Source of the DNA: Planctomycetota bacterium | GTDB taxonomy: Bacteria > Planctomycetota > Planctomycetia > Pirellulales > Pirellulaceae | NCBI GenBank assembly: GCA_016872775.1 | Contig: VGZA01000008.1 | Location: forward strand, 52,925-116,924 | Length of the DNA stretch: 64,000 nucleotides | Reading direction: 5' to 3' | Made by a program: the position numbers and the translations under genes | The notes under the pieces: generated by a model | The model's database searches: none | Seen by the model: only the letters and a program-made list of their open reading frames with translations | What the model was told of the DNA's origin: nothing | Part shown: piece after piece, positions 27,923 to 37,207 of the stretch | Layout: every line of letters starts with the position of its first letter | Numbering within the stretch: the first letter of the stretch is position 1

Positions 27923-28330
27923 TCAAGTCATGCGCCGTTTTACAAACCGAACCCGCAGCGGCATCTTGTGCGCGAGTCTCGCCATACAGACTTTGGCCTG
28001 GTCTTCCGTGACACCGCCCAGTTCATACAACACCGATCCCGGCTTGATGACCGCCACCCAATGTGCCGGCTCGCCTTTCCCTTTACCCATCCGGGTCTCC
28101 AAGGGGCGTGCCGTAATCGATTTGTGGGGAAACATCCGCACGTACAAACGGCCCTCGCCTCGGATATACTGCTGCGCAGCAATACGACCGGCCTCAATCG
28201 TGTTGGCCTTGATCCAGCCGCCTTCAACCGCCTGCAAACCGTAATCGCCAAAGACGACCCGATTGCCGCGCGTCGCGCTACCTTTTATACGTCCTCTTTG
28301 GTTTTTTCTGTGCTTGACCCGCTTCGGCAT
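27923..28330 (-). CDS. rplP: 50S ribosomal protein L16
   Basis: A 135-residue L16. The start MPKRVKHRKNQRGRIKG at 28330 is the family N-terminus. The conserved GDYGLQAVEGGWIKANTIEA and MGKGKGEPAHWVAVIKPG are present. The first 53 bp overlap the end of rpsC in another frame, which is longer than usual for this gene pair. Confidence 0.96.
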   Translation of the reverse strand: MPKRVKHRKNQRGRIKGSATRGNRVVFGDYGLQAVEGGWIKANTIEAGRIAAQQYIRGEGRLYVRMFPHKSITARPLETRMGKGKGEPAHWVAVIKPGSVLYELGGVTEDQAKVCMARLAHKMPLRVRFVKRRMT

Positions 28331-28991
28331 TAGCGCCATCGGTTACGTCTCCTTCGTGCATACCTTGATTGATCCAGACCTGGACGCCAATGTTCCCCTG
28401 AGCGGTCGACGCCTCGGCAAATCCGTAGTCGATCTTTGCCCGCAACGTGCTCAAAGGAATCGAACCCAAGATCGCCTTTTCGCGTCGGGCCATTTCGGCG
28501 CCGCCCAACCGACCCGCGAGCTGTACCTTGATCCCTTTGGCTCCGGCGTCCATCGAGAGTTCCATCGCCTTTTTCATCGTGCGACGAAAGCTGGCGCGCT
28601 TCGCCAACTGCATCGAAATTTCCTCGGCGACCAGCTGCGCCTGCAGTTCCGGCCGCGAGATTTCCTCGATCTTCAGATTCACGCGCCGGCCAATCAGGTT
28701 CTGCAGCTCTTCCTGGAGCAGTTCGACCTCCTGCCCCTTCTTGCCGATGATCAAGCCCGGTCGCGCCACGAACAGGATCACCTTGACCTCATCCCGCGTC
28801 CGCTCAATCTCGATGCGGTCGATCCCGGCGCTGCGGTACTGGGTCTTCGTCGGGTGCTTCTTGATGAAGTCCCGGACCTTTTGATCTTCGATCAACAGGT
28901 TCGCGAATTCCTGCTTGTTGGCATACCAGCGACTCTTCCAGCCGATCATGATGCCGGTGCGGAAGCCAACGGGATGAACTTTCTGGCCCAT
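28278..28991 (-). CDS. rpsC: 30S ribosomal protein S3
   Basis: A 237-residue S3. It begins MGQKVHPVGFRTGIMIGW; the KH domain holds RPGLIIGKKGQEVELLQEEL and the C-terminal domain GAKGIKVQLAGRLGGAEMAR. The tail of about 25 residues (from MHEGDVTDGANAEAGQAQ) is an extension that runs over the start of rplP. Confidence 0.97.
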   Translation of the reverse strand: MGQKVHPVGFRTGIMIGWKSRWYANKQEFANLLIEDQKVRDFIKKHPTKTQYRSAGIDRIEIERTRDEVKVILFVARPGLIIGKKGQEVELLQEELQNLIGRRVNLKIEEISRPELQAQLVAEEISMQLAKRASFRRTMKKAMELSMDAGAKGIKVQLAGRLGGAEMARREKAILGSIPLSTLRAKIDYGFAEASTAQGNIGVQVWINQGMHEGDVTDGANAEAGQAQKKPKRTYKR

Positions 28992-29034
28992 AGTGTTTTT
29001 ACCTGGAACTGGGAACGGGTCTGCTTTTACCGCC

Positions 29035-29391
29035 TTACGGCTCTGCGATGTCGGTCAAAGTCACGGAAAGGTGTGACATGCGTCGTTTGATCATGAAGGC
29101 CATTCCGCGGGCGCGAGGCCGGATACGTTTGAACATCGGTCCGCCATCGACGCGGATGTCGGTGACCACCAGGTCGTCGACGCGGGTAGTCTTCCCTTTG
29201 TTCTGGTCGGGGTCCTGGGCGTTGCCCAGAGCGCTTTTGATCACTTTTTCCAACATGCGAGCGCCGCGATGGGGATAGGCCCGCAGGATTTCGAGTGCAT
29301 CTTCGGCAAACTTGCCGCGGACCAACGTCGCCAGATGCCGCACTTTCCGTGGACTGATCCGAGCGTATCGATAGGAAGCTTGAAAGGCCAT
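29035..29391 (-). CDS. rplV: 50S ribosomal protein L22
   Basis: A 118-residue L22 with YRYARISPRKVRHLATLVRG, the core EKVIKSALGNAQ and the tunnel-lining hairpin PRARGMAFMIKRRMSHLSV. Normal length and order after rpsS. Confidence 0.97.
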   Translation of the reverse strand: MAFQASYRYARISPRKVRHLATLVRGKFAEDALEILRAYPHRGARMLEKVIKSALGNAQDPDQNKGKTTRVDDLVVTDIRVDGGPMFKRIRPRARGMAFMIKRRMSHLSVTLTDIAEP

Positions 29392-29426
29392 GTCTGTCGT
29401 TTCCTTGCAAATGATCCAACCGCGAT

Positions 29427-29738
29427 TCAGGACTTTCCAGCAGGCGGGGCCGAAGGCGGACCCGAAGCCGCGGCCTTGCGACCGCTATGGCCACGGAAGG
29501 TCCGCGTGGGAGCGAATTCGCCCAACCGATGCCCGACCATGTCTTCGGTCACAAAGATCTTCAAAAACTGCTTGCCGTTGTGGACTTCAAAGTTGAATCC
29601 GACAAATTCCGGCACGATCGTGCAAGCTCGTGCCCAGGTCTTGATCGGAGTCTTAGCGCCGCCCGCATCCAGTTGCGCCTTGACTTTCTTGTACAGCTTA
29701 AAGTCCACAAACGGACCTTTTTTCGAAGAACGACCCAT
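29427..29738 (-). CDS. rpsS: 30S ribosomal protein S19
   Basis: A 103-residue S19. [38 protein letters not shown] and [18 protein letters not shown] C-terminus (here [16 protein letters not shown]). A Pro/Ala/Ser-rich tail of about 15 residues follows the core. Confidence 0.96.
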   Translation of the reverse strand: MGRSSKKGPFVDFKLYKKVKAQLDAGGAKTPIKTWARACTIVPEFVGFNFEVHNGKQFLKIFVTEDMVGHRLGEFAPTRTFRGHSGRKAAASGPPSAPPAGKS

Positions 29739-29807
29739 ATGCTGCTTCCAAACTCAGGTTTCTGAACCGTCAGACCGGGAGACCCGACCAACGACACTTA
29801 GCATGCG

Positions 29808-30665
29808 TTAACGTAATTTCAATTGACCATATCGACGCGACCGGCGACGCCGCACGATCGCCTGATTGGATGGCTTGCGGCGCTTCCGAGTCGACCCGCC
29901 CTTGGCAAGCTTTCCCGTCGGACTGACCGGGTGCCGACCACCCTTGGTCCGACCTTCACCTCCACCGTGAGGATGGTCGATCGGGTTCATCGCGGTCCCG
30001 CGCACGTGGGGACGAATCCCCATCCACCGCTTCCGACCCGCTTTGCCCAAAACGACATTCATGTGATCGGCATTGCCGACTTTTCCAATCGTTGCCCGGC
30101 AGGTGGCTGGAATGCGCCGGATTTCGCCACTGGGTAACGTAATCTGTGCCCATGGGCCTTCTCGAGCCATCAGTACGGCGCCGGTCCCGGCACTGCGGCA
30201 TAACGCGGCACCCGTCCCCGGCAGCATTTCGATCGCGTGAATTGACATGCCGACCGGAATGTTCTTCAGCGGCAGGCAATTACCGACGCTCGGCGGCGCA
30301 TCGGCTCCATTTTCAATCCGATCGCCGACCTTCATTCCTTCAGGGGCCAGAACATACCGCTTTTCACCGTCGACGTAGTGCAGAAGAGCGATGCGGGCAT
30401 TGCGGTTCGGATCATACTGAATCGAAGCGACCGTGGAAGGGACACCATCTTTGTCGCGCTTAAAATCAATGACGCGATAGCGCTTCTTGTGCCCGCCTCC
30501 CCGATGCCTTGCCGTGATATATCCTTGATTGTTGCGTCCGCCCTTTTTACGTAACGGTCGCAACAATGCCTTCTCGGGCTTGGCACCCGCGGTCAAATCG
30601 GCGAAGTCACTGACACTGGCTCCTCGCCTTCCCGCGGATGTCGGTCGATAGGTTCGAATTCCCAT
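29808..30665 (-). CDS. rplB: 50S ribosomal protein L2
   Basis: A 285-residue L2. [18 protein letters not shown] opens it; [16 protein letters not shown] and the C-terminal [15 protein letters not shown], with the His needed near the peptidyl-transferase centre, are present. Normal length and order after rplW. Confidence 0.97.
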   Translation of the reverse strand: MGIRTYRPTSAGRRGASVSDFADLTAGAKPEKALLRPLRKKGGRNNQGYITARHRGGGHKKRYRVIDFKRDKDGVPSTVASIQYDPNRNARIALLHYVDGEKRYVLAPEGMKVGDRIENGADAPPSVGNCLPLKNIPVGMSIHAIEMLPGTGAALCRSAGTGAVLMAREGPWAQITLPSGEIRRIPATCRATIGKVGNADHMNVVLGKAGRKRWMGIRPHVRGTAMNPIDHPHGGGEGRTKGGRHPVSPTGKLAKGGSTRKRRKPSNQAIVRRRRSRRYGQLKLR

Positions 30666-30707
30666 ATTGGTGGCGTCCCGTCTACAAGCTTCCTGGTTGT
30701 TCCCTGA

Positions 30708-31040
30708 TTAGAAGAAATCGATTCGGTAACCGGCGCCGAGAGTCACAATCGCTTTTTTCCAAGCTTTGGTGTGTCCGTCGCGAAACCGGTGCCGACGCGG
30801 TTTTCCTTTACGATTCTGGGTTCGCACCTTGACTACGGTGACTTCAAACAACGCCTCGATCGCCGCGCGAACGTCGTTCTTGTCGGCCAAAGGATTGATT
30901 TCAAAAGCGTACTGGTTCAGCCGATCCGAACGGTGTGTCCCCTTTTCCGTCACGAGTGGACGGACGACGACCTGGTGCGGCAGCAATTTGATCGTCCTTT
31001 CGCCGGACGCTTTCGTTTTTCCCGTTGCCTTCCCGTTCAT
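30708..31040 (-). CDS. rplW: 50S ribosomal protein L23
   Basis: A 110-residue L23. After a basic N-terminal extension of about 20 residues comes HQVVVRPLVTEKGTHRSD, then DVRAAIEALFEVTVVKVRT and the basic loop. L23 docks SecY and the signal recognition particle at the tunnel exit. Confidence 0.96.
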   Translation of the reverse strand: MNGKATGKTKASGERTIKLLPHQVVVRPLVTEKGTHRSDRLNQYAFEINPLADKNDVRAAIEALFEVTVVKVRTQNRKGKPRRHRFRDGHTKAWKKAIVTLGAGYRIDFF

Positions 31041-31121
31041 GTCTCATTCCTTCCAACTTCGCTATTTCTATCCCCGCCCCGCGGTTTCGCATCGGAATCG
31101 CGCTGCGGTCGACTCGAGGAG

Positions 31122-31769
31122 TCACTCTTCGCGCGCCGCTTGGGCGGCGTTTCGAGCCCGAATCGCGTCCAGCGCCGCACGCGTAACCAACATCCGATGA
31201 GGGTGAAGCACGCTGTAGGCGTTCAGTTCTGCGACCGGCAGGACGTTCACTCCCGCAATGTTGCGGCCACTTTTGAACACATTGCCCTTGGCCGACGCGG
31301 TCGCGATCAGCGTCGTCCGCCCCAGCAACTTCAACGCCTTGAGAATCGCGTTCATTTCGCGCGTTTTCGGCTGCGCGAAATCCAATTCGTCGATCACGAC
31401 CACCTGGTCGTCTCGGATCTTGGAAGCGATCGCCATCCGCGTGGCGGTCTGCAGCGCCTTGCGCGGAAGCCGATACGAAAAATCCCGCGGCCGCTTGGCG
31501 AAAATATGTCCGCCACCACGCCGCACGCCGGAACGACGCGATCCGGCTCGCGCGTTACCTGTGCCCTTCTGACGGTACATTTTCTTGGTGGAACCCGCCA
31601 CCTCGCCGCGCGCCTTGGTGCGAAACGTACCTTGTCGCTGATTCGACTGATACATCACCACCGCATCATGCAGCAGTTGCTTGTTGATCCGCGGCGCCAA
31701 CTCCTTCGGGTCAATCTCGTAACGGCTGACTTCCTGGCCCGAACGGTTATAGACCGGCAAACTTGCCAT
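31122..31769 (-). CDS. rplD: 50S ribosomal protein L4
   Basis: A 215-residue L4. The tunnel loop holds the conserved QRQGTFRTKARGEVAGS, KMYRQKGTGNARAGSRRS and a Gly-rich GGGHIFAKRPRDFSY. The Rossmann-like rest carries NAYSVLHPHRMLVTRAAL. In E. coli L4 also controls the S10 operon; whether it does here is unknown. It starts 12 bp after rplC. Confidence 0.97.
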   Translation of the reverse strand: MASLPVYNRSGQEVSRYEIDPKELAPRINKQLLHDAVVMYQSNQRQGTFRTKARGEVAGSTKKMYRQKGTGNARAGSRRSGVRRGGGHIFAKRPRDFSYRLPRKALQTATRMAIASKIRDDQVVVIDELDFAQPKTREMNAILKALKLLGRTTLIATASAKGNVFKSGRNIAGVNVLPVAELNAYSVLHPHRMLVTRAALDAIRARNAAQAAREE

Positions 31770-31781
31770 TTTCCCAAACTC

Positions 31782-32480
31782 CTAACCAACCTTGTTCGTT
31801 TGCTGGATGATCAACATGCCGCCGGCGGGACCAGGAACCGCACCAAGCACCATCAGCAGGTTGTTTTCCGCGTCGATCCGGGCAACGCGCAGGTTTCTGA
31901 CGGTAACGCGCGAGTTACCATATTGGCCGGGCATGCATTTCCCCTTTTTGGGTCGCCCACCACCGCGCCATGCCGCCAGAGCTCCCGTTCCACCCATGTG
32001 ACGGTGGACTTTCTTAACGCCGTGAGAAGCCCGCTGGCCGGAGAAATTATGGCGTTTCATCGCCCCCGAATAACCGCGTCCCTTGGTAATTCCCGCGATA
32101 TCGACCGCCTTAACATCCGCCAGATCGGCGACCGTGATCTTCTGGCCGACCGTGAAGCCTTCGGCCGAACCGCGGAACTCGCGGACAAATCGCTGCGGTT
32201 CGCAGTCCGCTTTCGGCGGCAATTCGACACCGGCCGCCGATCGATTCTTCACGCGTTTACTGTTCAGTTTTGCGACGTGTCCCCGTTCGCTCCGGCGAGC
32301 CAATCGGCGTGGCTTGTCAAGAAAGCCGACCTGCACCGCGGAATATCCATCCCGCTCCGGAGTTCGAATCTGCAACACATGACAAGGACCCGCTTGGATA
32401 ACGGTGACCGACAATGCCTTGCCGCTCTCGTCAAATAATTGCGTCATCCCGACCTTGCGGCCGAGTATTCCTTTGGCCAT
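31782..32480 (-). CDS. rplC: 50S ribosomal protein L3
   Basis: A 232-residue L3. GILGRKVGMTQLFDESG at the start, then the central RASHGVKKVHRHMGGTGA and the end GAVPGPAGGMLIIQQTNK. Gln/His-rich loop contacts near the peptidyl-transferase centre are kept. It lies 123 bp after rpsJ. Confidence 0.97.
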   Translation of the reverse strand: MAKGILGRKVGMTQLFDESGKALSVTVIQAGPCHVLQIRTPERDGYSAVQVGFLDKPRRLARRSERGHVAKLNSKRVKNRSAAGVELPPKADCEPQRFVREFRGSAEGFTVGQKITVADLADVKAVDIAGITKGRGYSGAMKRHNFSGQRASHGVKKVHRHMGGTGALAAWRGGGRPKKGKCMPGQYGNSRVTVRNLRVARIDAENNLLMVLGAVPGPAGGMLIIQQTNKVG

Positions 32481-32603
32481 AGCTGAAAACTCTCTTGAGG
32501 TCCGTCGCCGACAGGACCACGGGAATCAACTTCCCGGATTACCTGTCCAGCATCCGTTGCATAGGAATTCCACGAAAACAATGACCGTCTCAAAAACCGA
32601 GAA

Positions 32604-32930
32604 TTACCGGGTGGACGCTTTGATCTTAATATCAACTCCCGCGGGTAAACTCAGTTTATTCAAAGCCTCGATCGTCTTTGCCGTTGCCTGAATGATATCA
32701 ATCAGCCGCTTGTGTGTTCGAATCTCGAACTGCTGCCTCGCTTTTTTGTCGATGTTGGGACCCGCCAGAACCGTGTACCGTTCAACCCGCGTCGGCAGGG
32801 GAATCGGACCATGCACTTCGGAGTGCGTCCGCTTCGCCGTGTCGACAATTTCCAAGGCGCTCTGATCGAGGATTGCATGGTCATAGGCTTCCATGCGTAT
32901 GCGTATTACTTCACTCGGTTGTCCCGCCAC
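32604..32930 (-). CDS. rpsJ: 30S ribosomal protein S10
   Basis: A 108-residue S10: [19 protein letters not shown], the loop [19 protein letters not shown] and [13 protein letters not shown]. The start is GTG at 32930, preceded by GAGGAG with eight bases of spacing; no upstream ATG fits. It is the first gene of the ribosomal operon, unlike many bacteria in which fusA and tuf precede it. Confidence 0.96.
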   Translation of the reverse strand: MAGQPSEVIRIRMEAYDHAILDQSALEIVDTAKRTHSEVHGPIPLPTRVERYTVLAGPNIDKKARQQFEIRTHKRLIDIIQATAKTIEALNKLSLPAGVDIKIKASTR

Positions 32931-33102
32931 GAATCCGTCTCCTCAAAACCCAGCGTCAATTTGCCATAGTTCGGTTGCCGCAGTGCGGTTGCATCTTCCG
33001 TCCGCAGCTTTTTTTGGCCGCGGTTTCTCCCATTCCCAGAAGGCTTGTCCTTCGCTGTCGTCTTGCCTTCAAGCGTGATCTTTCGCGCATGGGGAATCGA
33101 CG
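32931..33102 (-). promoter_or_regulatory. leader of the ribosomal operon
   Basis: About 165 nt between the predicted transcription start (near 33096) and rpsJ. On the minus strand CCGCGGC pairs with GCTGCGG across a CAAAAAAA loop at about 33003-33024. An internal TGCAACCGCACTGCGGCAACC region can also fold. The leader could serve autogenous control, as the S10 leader does in E. coli, but no known L4 target could be recognised. Confidence 0.4.
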
Positions 33103-33131
33103 AGTTTACGAATCGGCGGAATGGGTGTCAA
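33103..33131 (-). promoter_or_regulatory. strong sigma-70-like promoter of the S10-spc-alpha operon
   Basis: On the minus strand a perfect TTGACA (33126-33131) is followed after 17 bp by TAAACT (33103-33108). It is the best consensus promoter in the window and points at rpsJ, as expected for a highly expressed ribosomal operon. Confidence 0.75.
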
Positions 33132-33179
33132 CCGCCACAACGCGGAATTTTGACCCCAAACGGACCCACAAAATCCGCA

Positions 33180-33208
33180 TTGACGCAAGTCGCTTGCCGG
33201 TCTATTTT
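33180..33208 (+). promoter_or_regulatory. sigma-70-like promoter next to a lipoprotein start
   Basis: TTGACG (33180-33185), 17-bp spacer, TATTTT (33203-33208). The predicted transcription start falls within about two bases of the ATG at 33217, so the message would be nearly or fully leaderless. Confidence 0.4.
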
Positions 33209-33216
33209 CCCGCGCC

Positions 33217-34128
33217 ATGAGCCCCTCCTGCGCGCCCGCCGGTCCGAACTCCGCAATTCCGTCCCGACGGACAATCCTATGCGCCGTCGTCGCCGCGGGA
33301 ATCGCGGTCTGCGGCTGCAGTCGCTGGCGTCAAGAATCCGTACCGCCGACACTTCCTCGTCCCGCCATGTCGCCCGACACGGTCGTTGTCGAAATTGCCA
33401 GCCTTCGTGTGCCATATGAACAGATCGACGAGCAGTTCTGGAGGGGAGTTGACGAGCAGTTTCTTTCCTTGGAAATTCGCCAGAAACTAGCGGGCAATGG
33501 CTTTCGCGGTGGAATCTTGTCCGGAGAACTACCGGCGTCGCTGCGCGATGCGTTGGCCGAGGGGCAGATATCCAGTCGCATCGGAGATCAAGATCCTGAA
33601 CGACCGCGGGGGCCGGTGGTGAGCCAACAGCGCCTCCAGAATCGAACCGGCAGACGCGGCAAGTTGATCACCTCCGAAATACGGGACGAATTGGTTACCT
33701 TAATGCCCGAAGCGGGACGCGTGACCGGTAAAACGCTTTCCATGGCACAATGCCTGCTGTCGCTGCGATCGTATCCTCGGGGCGATGGCCACGTCCGGTT
33801 GGAACTCGTACCGGAAATTGAACATGGCGAACCACGAACTCGCTGGCTGGGACAACCAGCCGACGGAACCTTCCGTATTGATACGGGACGCGAACGGACA
33901 ATTTTCAACGAACTTCGATTCGATCCGGTCCTTGCGCCAGGCGAGACGTTGCTCGTGACATGCTCCGCCGACTGGAAAGGCCTGGGCCGTTCGTTTTTCG
34001 CCGACCCCGCCGGGGAAATTCGCATGCAACGCGTTTTGTTAATTCGCCTTGCCCAGACGCAGGCCGATGATCTTTTCGCGCCGAGCCCTCTGACCGACGA
34101 AGAACTCCCGGAAGACGAATTGCGATAG
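33217..34128 (+). CDS. predicted lipoprotein of unknown function
   Basis: A 303-residue protein with a basic start, a hydrophobic segment and a lipobox-like AVCGC at about residues 30-34, so it is probably exported and lipidated. The rest contains a repeated theme of VRLELVPEIEHGEP and DTGRERTIFNELRFDPVLAPGETLLVTC, suggesting a beta-rich domain. I recognise no family; it looks like planctomycete-specific proteins of unknown role. No Shine-Dalgarno sequence is seen before the ATG. Function unknown. Confidence 0.75.
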   Translation: MSPSCAPAGPNSAIPSRRTILCAVVAAGIAVCGCSRWRQESVPPTLPRPAMSPDTVVVEIASLRVPYEQIDEQFWRGVDEQFLSLEIRQKLAGNGFRGGILSGELPASLRDALAEGQISSRIGDQDPERPRGPVVSQQRLQNRTGRRGKLITSEIRDELVTLMPEAGRVTGKTLSMAQCLLSLRSYPRGDGHVRLELVPEIEHGEPRTRWLGQPADGTFRIDTGRERTIFNELRFDPVLAPGETLLVTCSADWKGLGRSFFADPAGEIRMQRVLLIRLAQTQADDLFAPSPLTDEELPEDELR

Positions 34129-34269
34129 CTCGCGCGCGGCGCAAACGCGGACACGAACGGAAACGTCGCACATAATCCCGGCCATTGCGAGCAGCAGCAG
34201 GGATCGGTTTAATGGAGCTATCCACACTTTCCAGCCCCGAGCGCCGCGCCGCCCCCAGGAGAACGCACA

Positions 34270-35286
34270 ATGCCCCTCGTACCGATGCGCCGTCTGCTCG
34301 ATCATGCCGCGAGCAACGGTTATGGAGTTGCCGCATTCAACGTCAACAACATGGAACAAATTCAATCGATCATGGAGGCCGCCAAAGAGACCGATTCCCC
34401 CGTCATAATTCAGGCCTCTCGAGGCGCTCGAAGCTATAGCCAGGACAACTACCTCCGCCACCTGATGTTGGCGGCCGCGGAACTCTACCCGCAGATCCCG
34501 GTCGTGATGCACCAGGATCACGGCAACAGCGTGGCGACTTGCTTGAGCGCCATCGAAAACGGCTTCACTTCGGTGATGATGGATGGCTCCCTGAAGGAAG
34601 ATGGCAAGACTCCCGCCGATTTCGAGTACAACGTGCGGGTAACGGCCGAGGTCGTGAAACTGGCGCACGCGCGCGGTGTCTCGGTCGAAGGCGAACTGGG
34701 GTGCCTGGGGTCGCTGGAGCACGGGCATGGCGAACAGGAGGACGGACACGGGGCGGAAGGCAAACTGAGCCGCGATCAGTTGCTGACCGACCCAGGCGAG
34801 GCGGCTGATTTCGTCGCCAAAACGGGCGTCGACGCTTTGGCGGTGGCGATCGGCACCAGCCACGGAGCGTACAAGTTCAGCCGGAAACCCGACGGTGAAG
34901 TGCTTGCCATGGGCCGCATCGAGGAAATCCATCGCCGACTGCCAAACTGCCACCTGGTAATGCACGGCAGTTCCTCGGTACCCCAGGACCTGCAGGACAT
35001 GATCAACAAATATGGCGGAAAGATGCCACAGACATTTGGCGTTCCCGTCGAGGAAATCCAGCGCGGAATCCGTCACGGCGTACGCAAAATCAATGTCGAT
35101 ACCGACAACCGGATGGCGATTACGGCGGCCATCCGACGCGTGCTCTGGGAAAGCCCGGAGAAATTCGATCCCCGCGACTATTTGAAGCCAGCCCGCGACG
35201 CGATGAAAAAAGTCTGCATCGACCGCATGACGGCATTTGGTCAAGCAGGTAATGCCAGCCGGTTCATAAGCCAGAACCGGTCCTAG
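34270..35286 (+). CDS. fba: fructose-bisphosphate aldolase, class II
   Basis: A 338-residue zinc-dependent aldolase that cleaves fructose-1,6-bisphosphate in glycolysis. Zinc ligands lie in [10 protein letters not shown] and in HGAYKFS and [10 protein letters not shown]; the [15 protein letters not shown] region is typical. The loop [13 protein letters not shown] is His/Gly-rich. Start at ATG after AGGAGAACG. The sequence [21 protein letters not shown] is the normal N-terminus. Confidence 0.96.
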   Translation: MPLVPMRRLLDHAASNGYGVAAFNVNNMEQIQSIMEAAKETDSPVIIQASRGARSYSQDNYLRHLMLAAAELYPQIPVVMHQDHGNSVATCLSAIENGFTSVMMDGSLKEDGKTPADFEYNVRVTAEVVKLAHARGVSVEGELGCLGSLEHGHGEQEDGHGAEGKLSRDQLLTDPGEAADFVAKTGVDALAVAIGTSHGAYKFSRKPDGEVLAMGRIEEIHRRLPNCHLVMHGSSSVPQDLQDMINKYGGKMPQTFGVPVEEIQRGIRHGVRKINVDTDNRMAITAAIRRVLWESPEKFDPRDYLKPARDAMKKVCIDRMTAFGQAGNASRFISQNRS

Positions 35287-35340
35287 ACTGTTTCACGCCC
35301 AAGTTGGGCTCCCCTATCTGTTTTTCCTTGACCTGCACAA

Positions 35341-35380
35341 GGAATTCGATCACTCTATAGGAATTCCGCCGTTCCGGCGG
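35341..35380. other. two stacked inverted repeats after fba
   Basis: GGAATTC (35341-35347) pairs with GAATTCC (35361-35367), and CCGCCG (35366-35371) pairs with CGGCGG (35375-35380). They lie between fba and the next gene. There is no T-run, so this may be a processing or partial terminator structure rather than a classical terminator. Confidence 0.45.
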
Positions 35381-35425
35381 ATCCTGTTCCATAGAGCGCC
35401 AAGTCTACGCGGGAAGGGTTGCAGT

Positions 35426-37201
35426 ATGTCGTTGACTCGTTGGTGTTGCGCGCCGTTGAGCGTCGCCATTATTTTGCTCGGATTGGCCGTCGGCGTTGTG
35501 GCTGCCGTGGAACCACTGGATACGATTCGGGAACATTTGCAGGCTGGCGAATTTCCCGCGGCGAAGTCCCTTGCCGACCAACTTCCACCCCGCGAGCGCG
35601 ACCGGGCACTCGCCGAACTGGCCCTAGCCCAGGCGCGCACCGGCGCACGAGCGGGCTGGGCGGAAACCGTGCGTGGCATCCGCGACGAACAGTTGCGGTA
35701 CGGCAGCTTGAGCGATACCCCGGCGAAAATCGGATCGGGTTCCTCGGCGCGATTGAACACGCAGAATTCGGCGTCGGCGCCCGCCGCCACGGGTTCCACC
35801 CGCGGCGGCGCAGCGGCCGCCGACTTCACGTCATTGATCGATCTGATCAAAAAGACCACAGGGACTCCCAAACCAGGCTGGATCGATGATGGTGGCGTCG
35901 GAACCGTCGAGAAGTTCCCGGGCGGCGTCCTGATCGATACCCAAGGTTCGTTAGGGAAGCTCAAGGCCGGCAGCGGAAAATATTTTAACGCACGGCATGC
36001 CTCCGCTCGTGCCGAATCGGGAAACCGCGACATTCGCCGTGAATCGGAATTCCGCAAAGTCTCGCTGACAAAACTCGAGCGGGAATTGCAGATCCGCCGC
36101 GCGTTAGGTCAGGAGCCCGACGAAGCGATGCGTTTGCTGGCAGGCTTGAACAAAGTCGAATACCTGATGGTCTATCCGGACTCCGGTGAAATCGTCCTGG
36201 CGGGTCCCGCCGCGAACTGGCACCAGGACGGGGAAGGGCGAATTGTCAGCGCTGCCAACGGCCGCCCGGTCCTGCAACTCGATGATCTGATCGTCCTGCT
36301 GCGACACGCGTTCGGTTCCGCCGAATCGACAGGCTGTTCGATCGATCCACGCCCTCACAACCTCGAACGACTCCAGGAATACCTGCGTGGACAAAATCGA
36401 CCTTTGAAACCTGGCGAACGCGACAAATGGGTCAGCAATTTGCGCGATCTGGCCGGCGTGCAGGACATTCGGGTCTTTGGAATCGATCCGCGCACCCGCG
36501 TCGCTCAGATTCTCGTGGAAGCCGATTACCGTATGAAACTGGTGGGCATGGGGCTGGAAGAAGGAACGCCCGGCGTGAAGAGTTATCTCGATACGATCGA
36601 GGTCGATGCGCAGGGGCAGGTTCCGCCGATGAGCGTACTGCGATGGTGGTTCACGATGAATTACGATGCCGTGCAATCGACCGAATCCCACGACGCGTTC
36701 GCCTGGGTCGGCAGTGGGGTCCAAGTCCTCAGCGAAAATCAGTTGCTCGCCGCGCAGGGCAAGCGGATCGCGACCGGCCAATCGGACGAGCTGAACACGC
36801 GGTTCGCGGAGAGCTTTACCCGCCATTTCGCCGCACTGGCGGAGAAATACCCGATTTACGCCGAGTTGCAAAACGTATTCGACCTGTCCCTGGTCTGCGC
36901 CCTGTTGCAGAGCCAGGATCTGCCCGGGCAAGTCGGTTGGCAGATGAGCCATTTCCGCAACCTGGAAGCCTGCCCGGTTGCGCTGGGGCCGGCGCCCAAG
37001 GAAGTGCTCTCGGTGGTCAACCATCGCGTGATTCGAGGCAAACATGTCGTGGCGGGTGTGAGCGGAGGCGTTTCCGTGCAGCCGCGCACCTTTGTCGCGC
37101 CCGACAGAATCCGAACCGACCAGGCGGTTCAACTTCACGAACGGCACTCGCGTTCGCCCCAACCGCAAGAAATGGAATCCAGTTCCTGGTGGTGGGATTG
37201 A
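35426..37201 (+). CDS. secreted protein, DUF1598-like
   Basis: A 591-residue protein with a clear signal peptide (SVAIILLGLAVGVVAAVEP) and an N-terminal helical region that resembles a TPR-like repeat (PLDTIREHLQAGEFPAAK). The central part has LERLQEYLRGQNRP, AGVQDIRVFGIDPRTRVAQIL and YRMKLVGMGLEEGTPGV. It then has TMNYDAVQSTESHDAFAW and a long C-terminal region. I recall this combination as the planctomycete DUF1598 family; I could not check. No catalytic motif is visible. The gene is followed at 6 bp by a small ferredoxin-like gene. Confidence 0.8.
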   Translation: MSLTRWCCAPLSVAIILLGLAVGVVAAVEPLDTIREHLQAGEFPAAKSLADQLPPRERDRALAELALAQARTGARAGWAETVRGIRDEQLRYGSLSDTPAKIGSGSSARLNTQNSASAPAATGSTRGGAAAADFTSLIDLIKKTTGTPKPGWIDDGGVGTVEKFPGGVLIDTQGSLGKLKAGSGKYFNARHASARAESGNRDIRRESEFRKVSLTKLERELQIRRALGQEPDEAMRLLAGLNKVEYLMVYPDSGEIVLAGPAANWHQDGEGRIVSAANGRPVLQLDDLIVLLRHAFGSAESTGCSIDPRPHNLERLQEYLRGQNRPLKPGERDKWVSNLRDLAGVQDIRVFGIDPRTRVAQILVEADYRMKLVGMGLEEGTPGVKSYLDTIEVDAQGQVPPMSVLRWWFTMNYDAVQSTESHDAFAWVGSGVQVLSENQLLAAQGKRIATGQSDELNTRFAESFTRHFAALAEKYPIYAELQNVFDLSLVCALLQSQDLPGQVGWQMSHFRNLEACPVALGPAPKEVLSVVNHRVIRGKHVVAGVSGGVSVQPRTFVAPDRIRTDQAVQLHERHSRSPQPQEMESSSWWWD

Positions 37202-37207
37202 GCGGTC

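Noticed and set aside
30771..32438. 555-codon + strand frame opposite rplW, rplD and rplC
   Set aside because: Antisense to three ribosomal genes with clear family matches; low-complexity translation rich in Arg and His.
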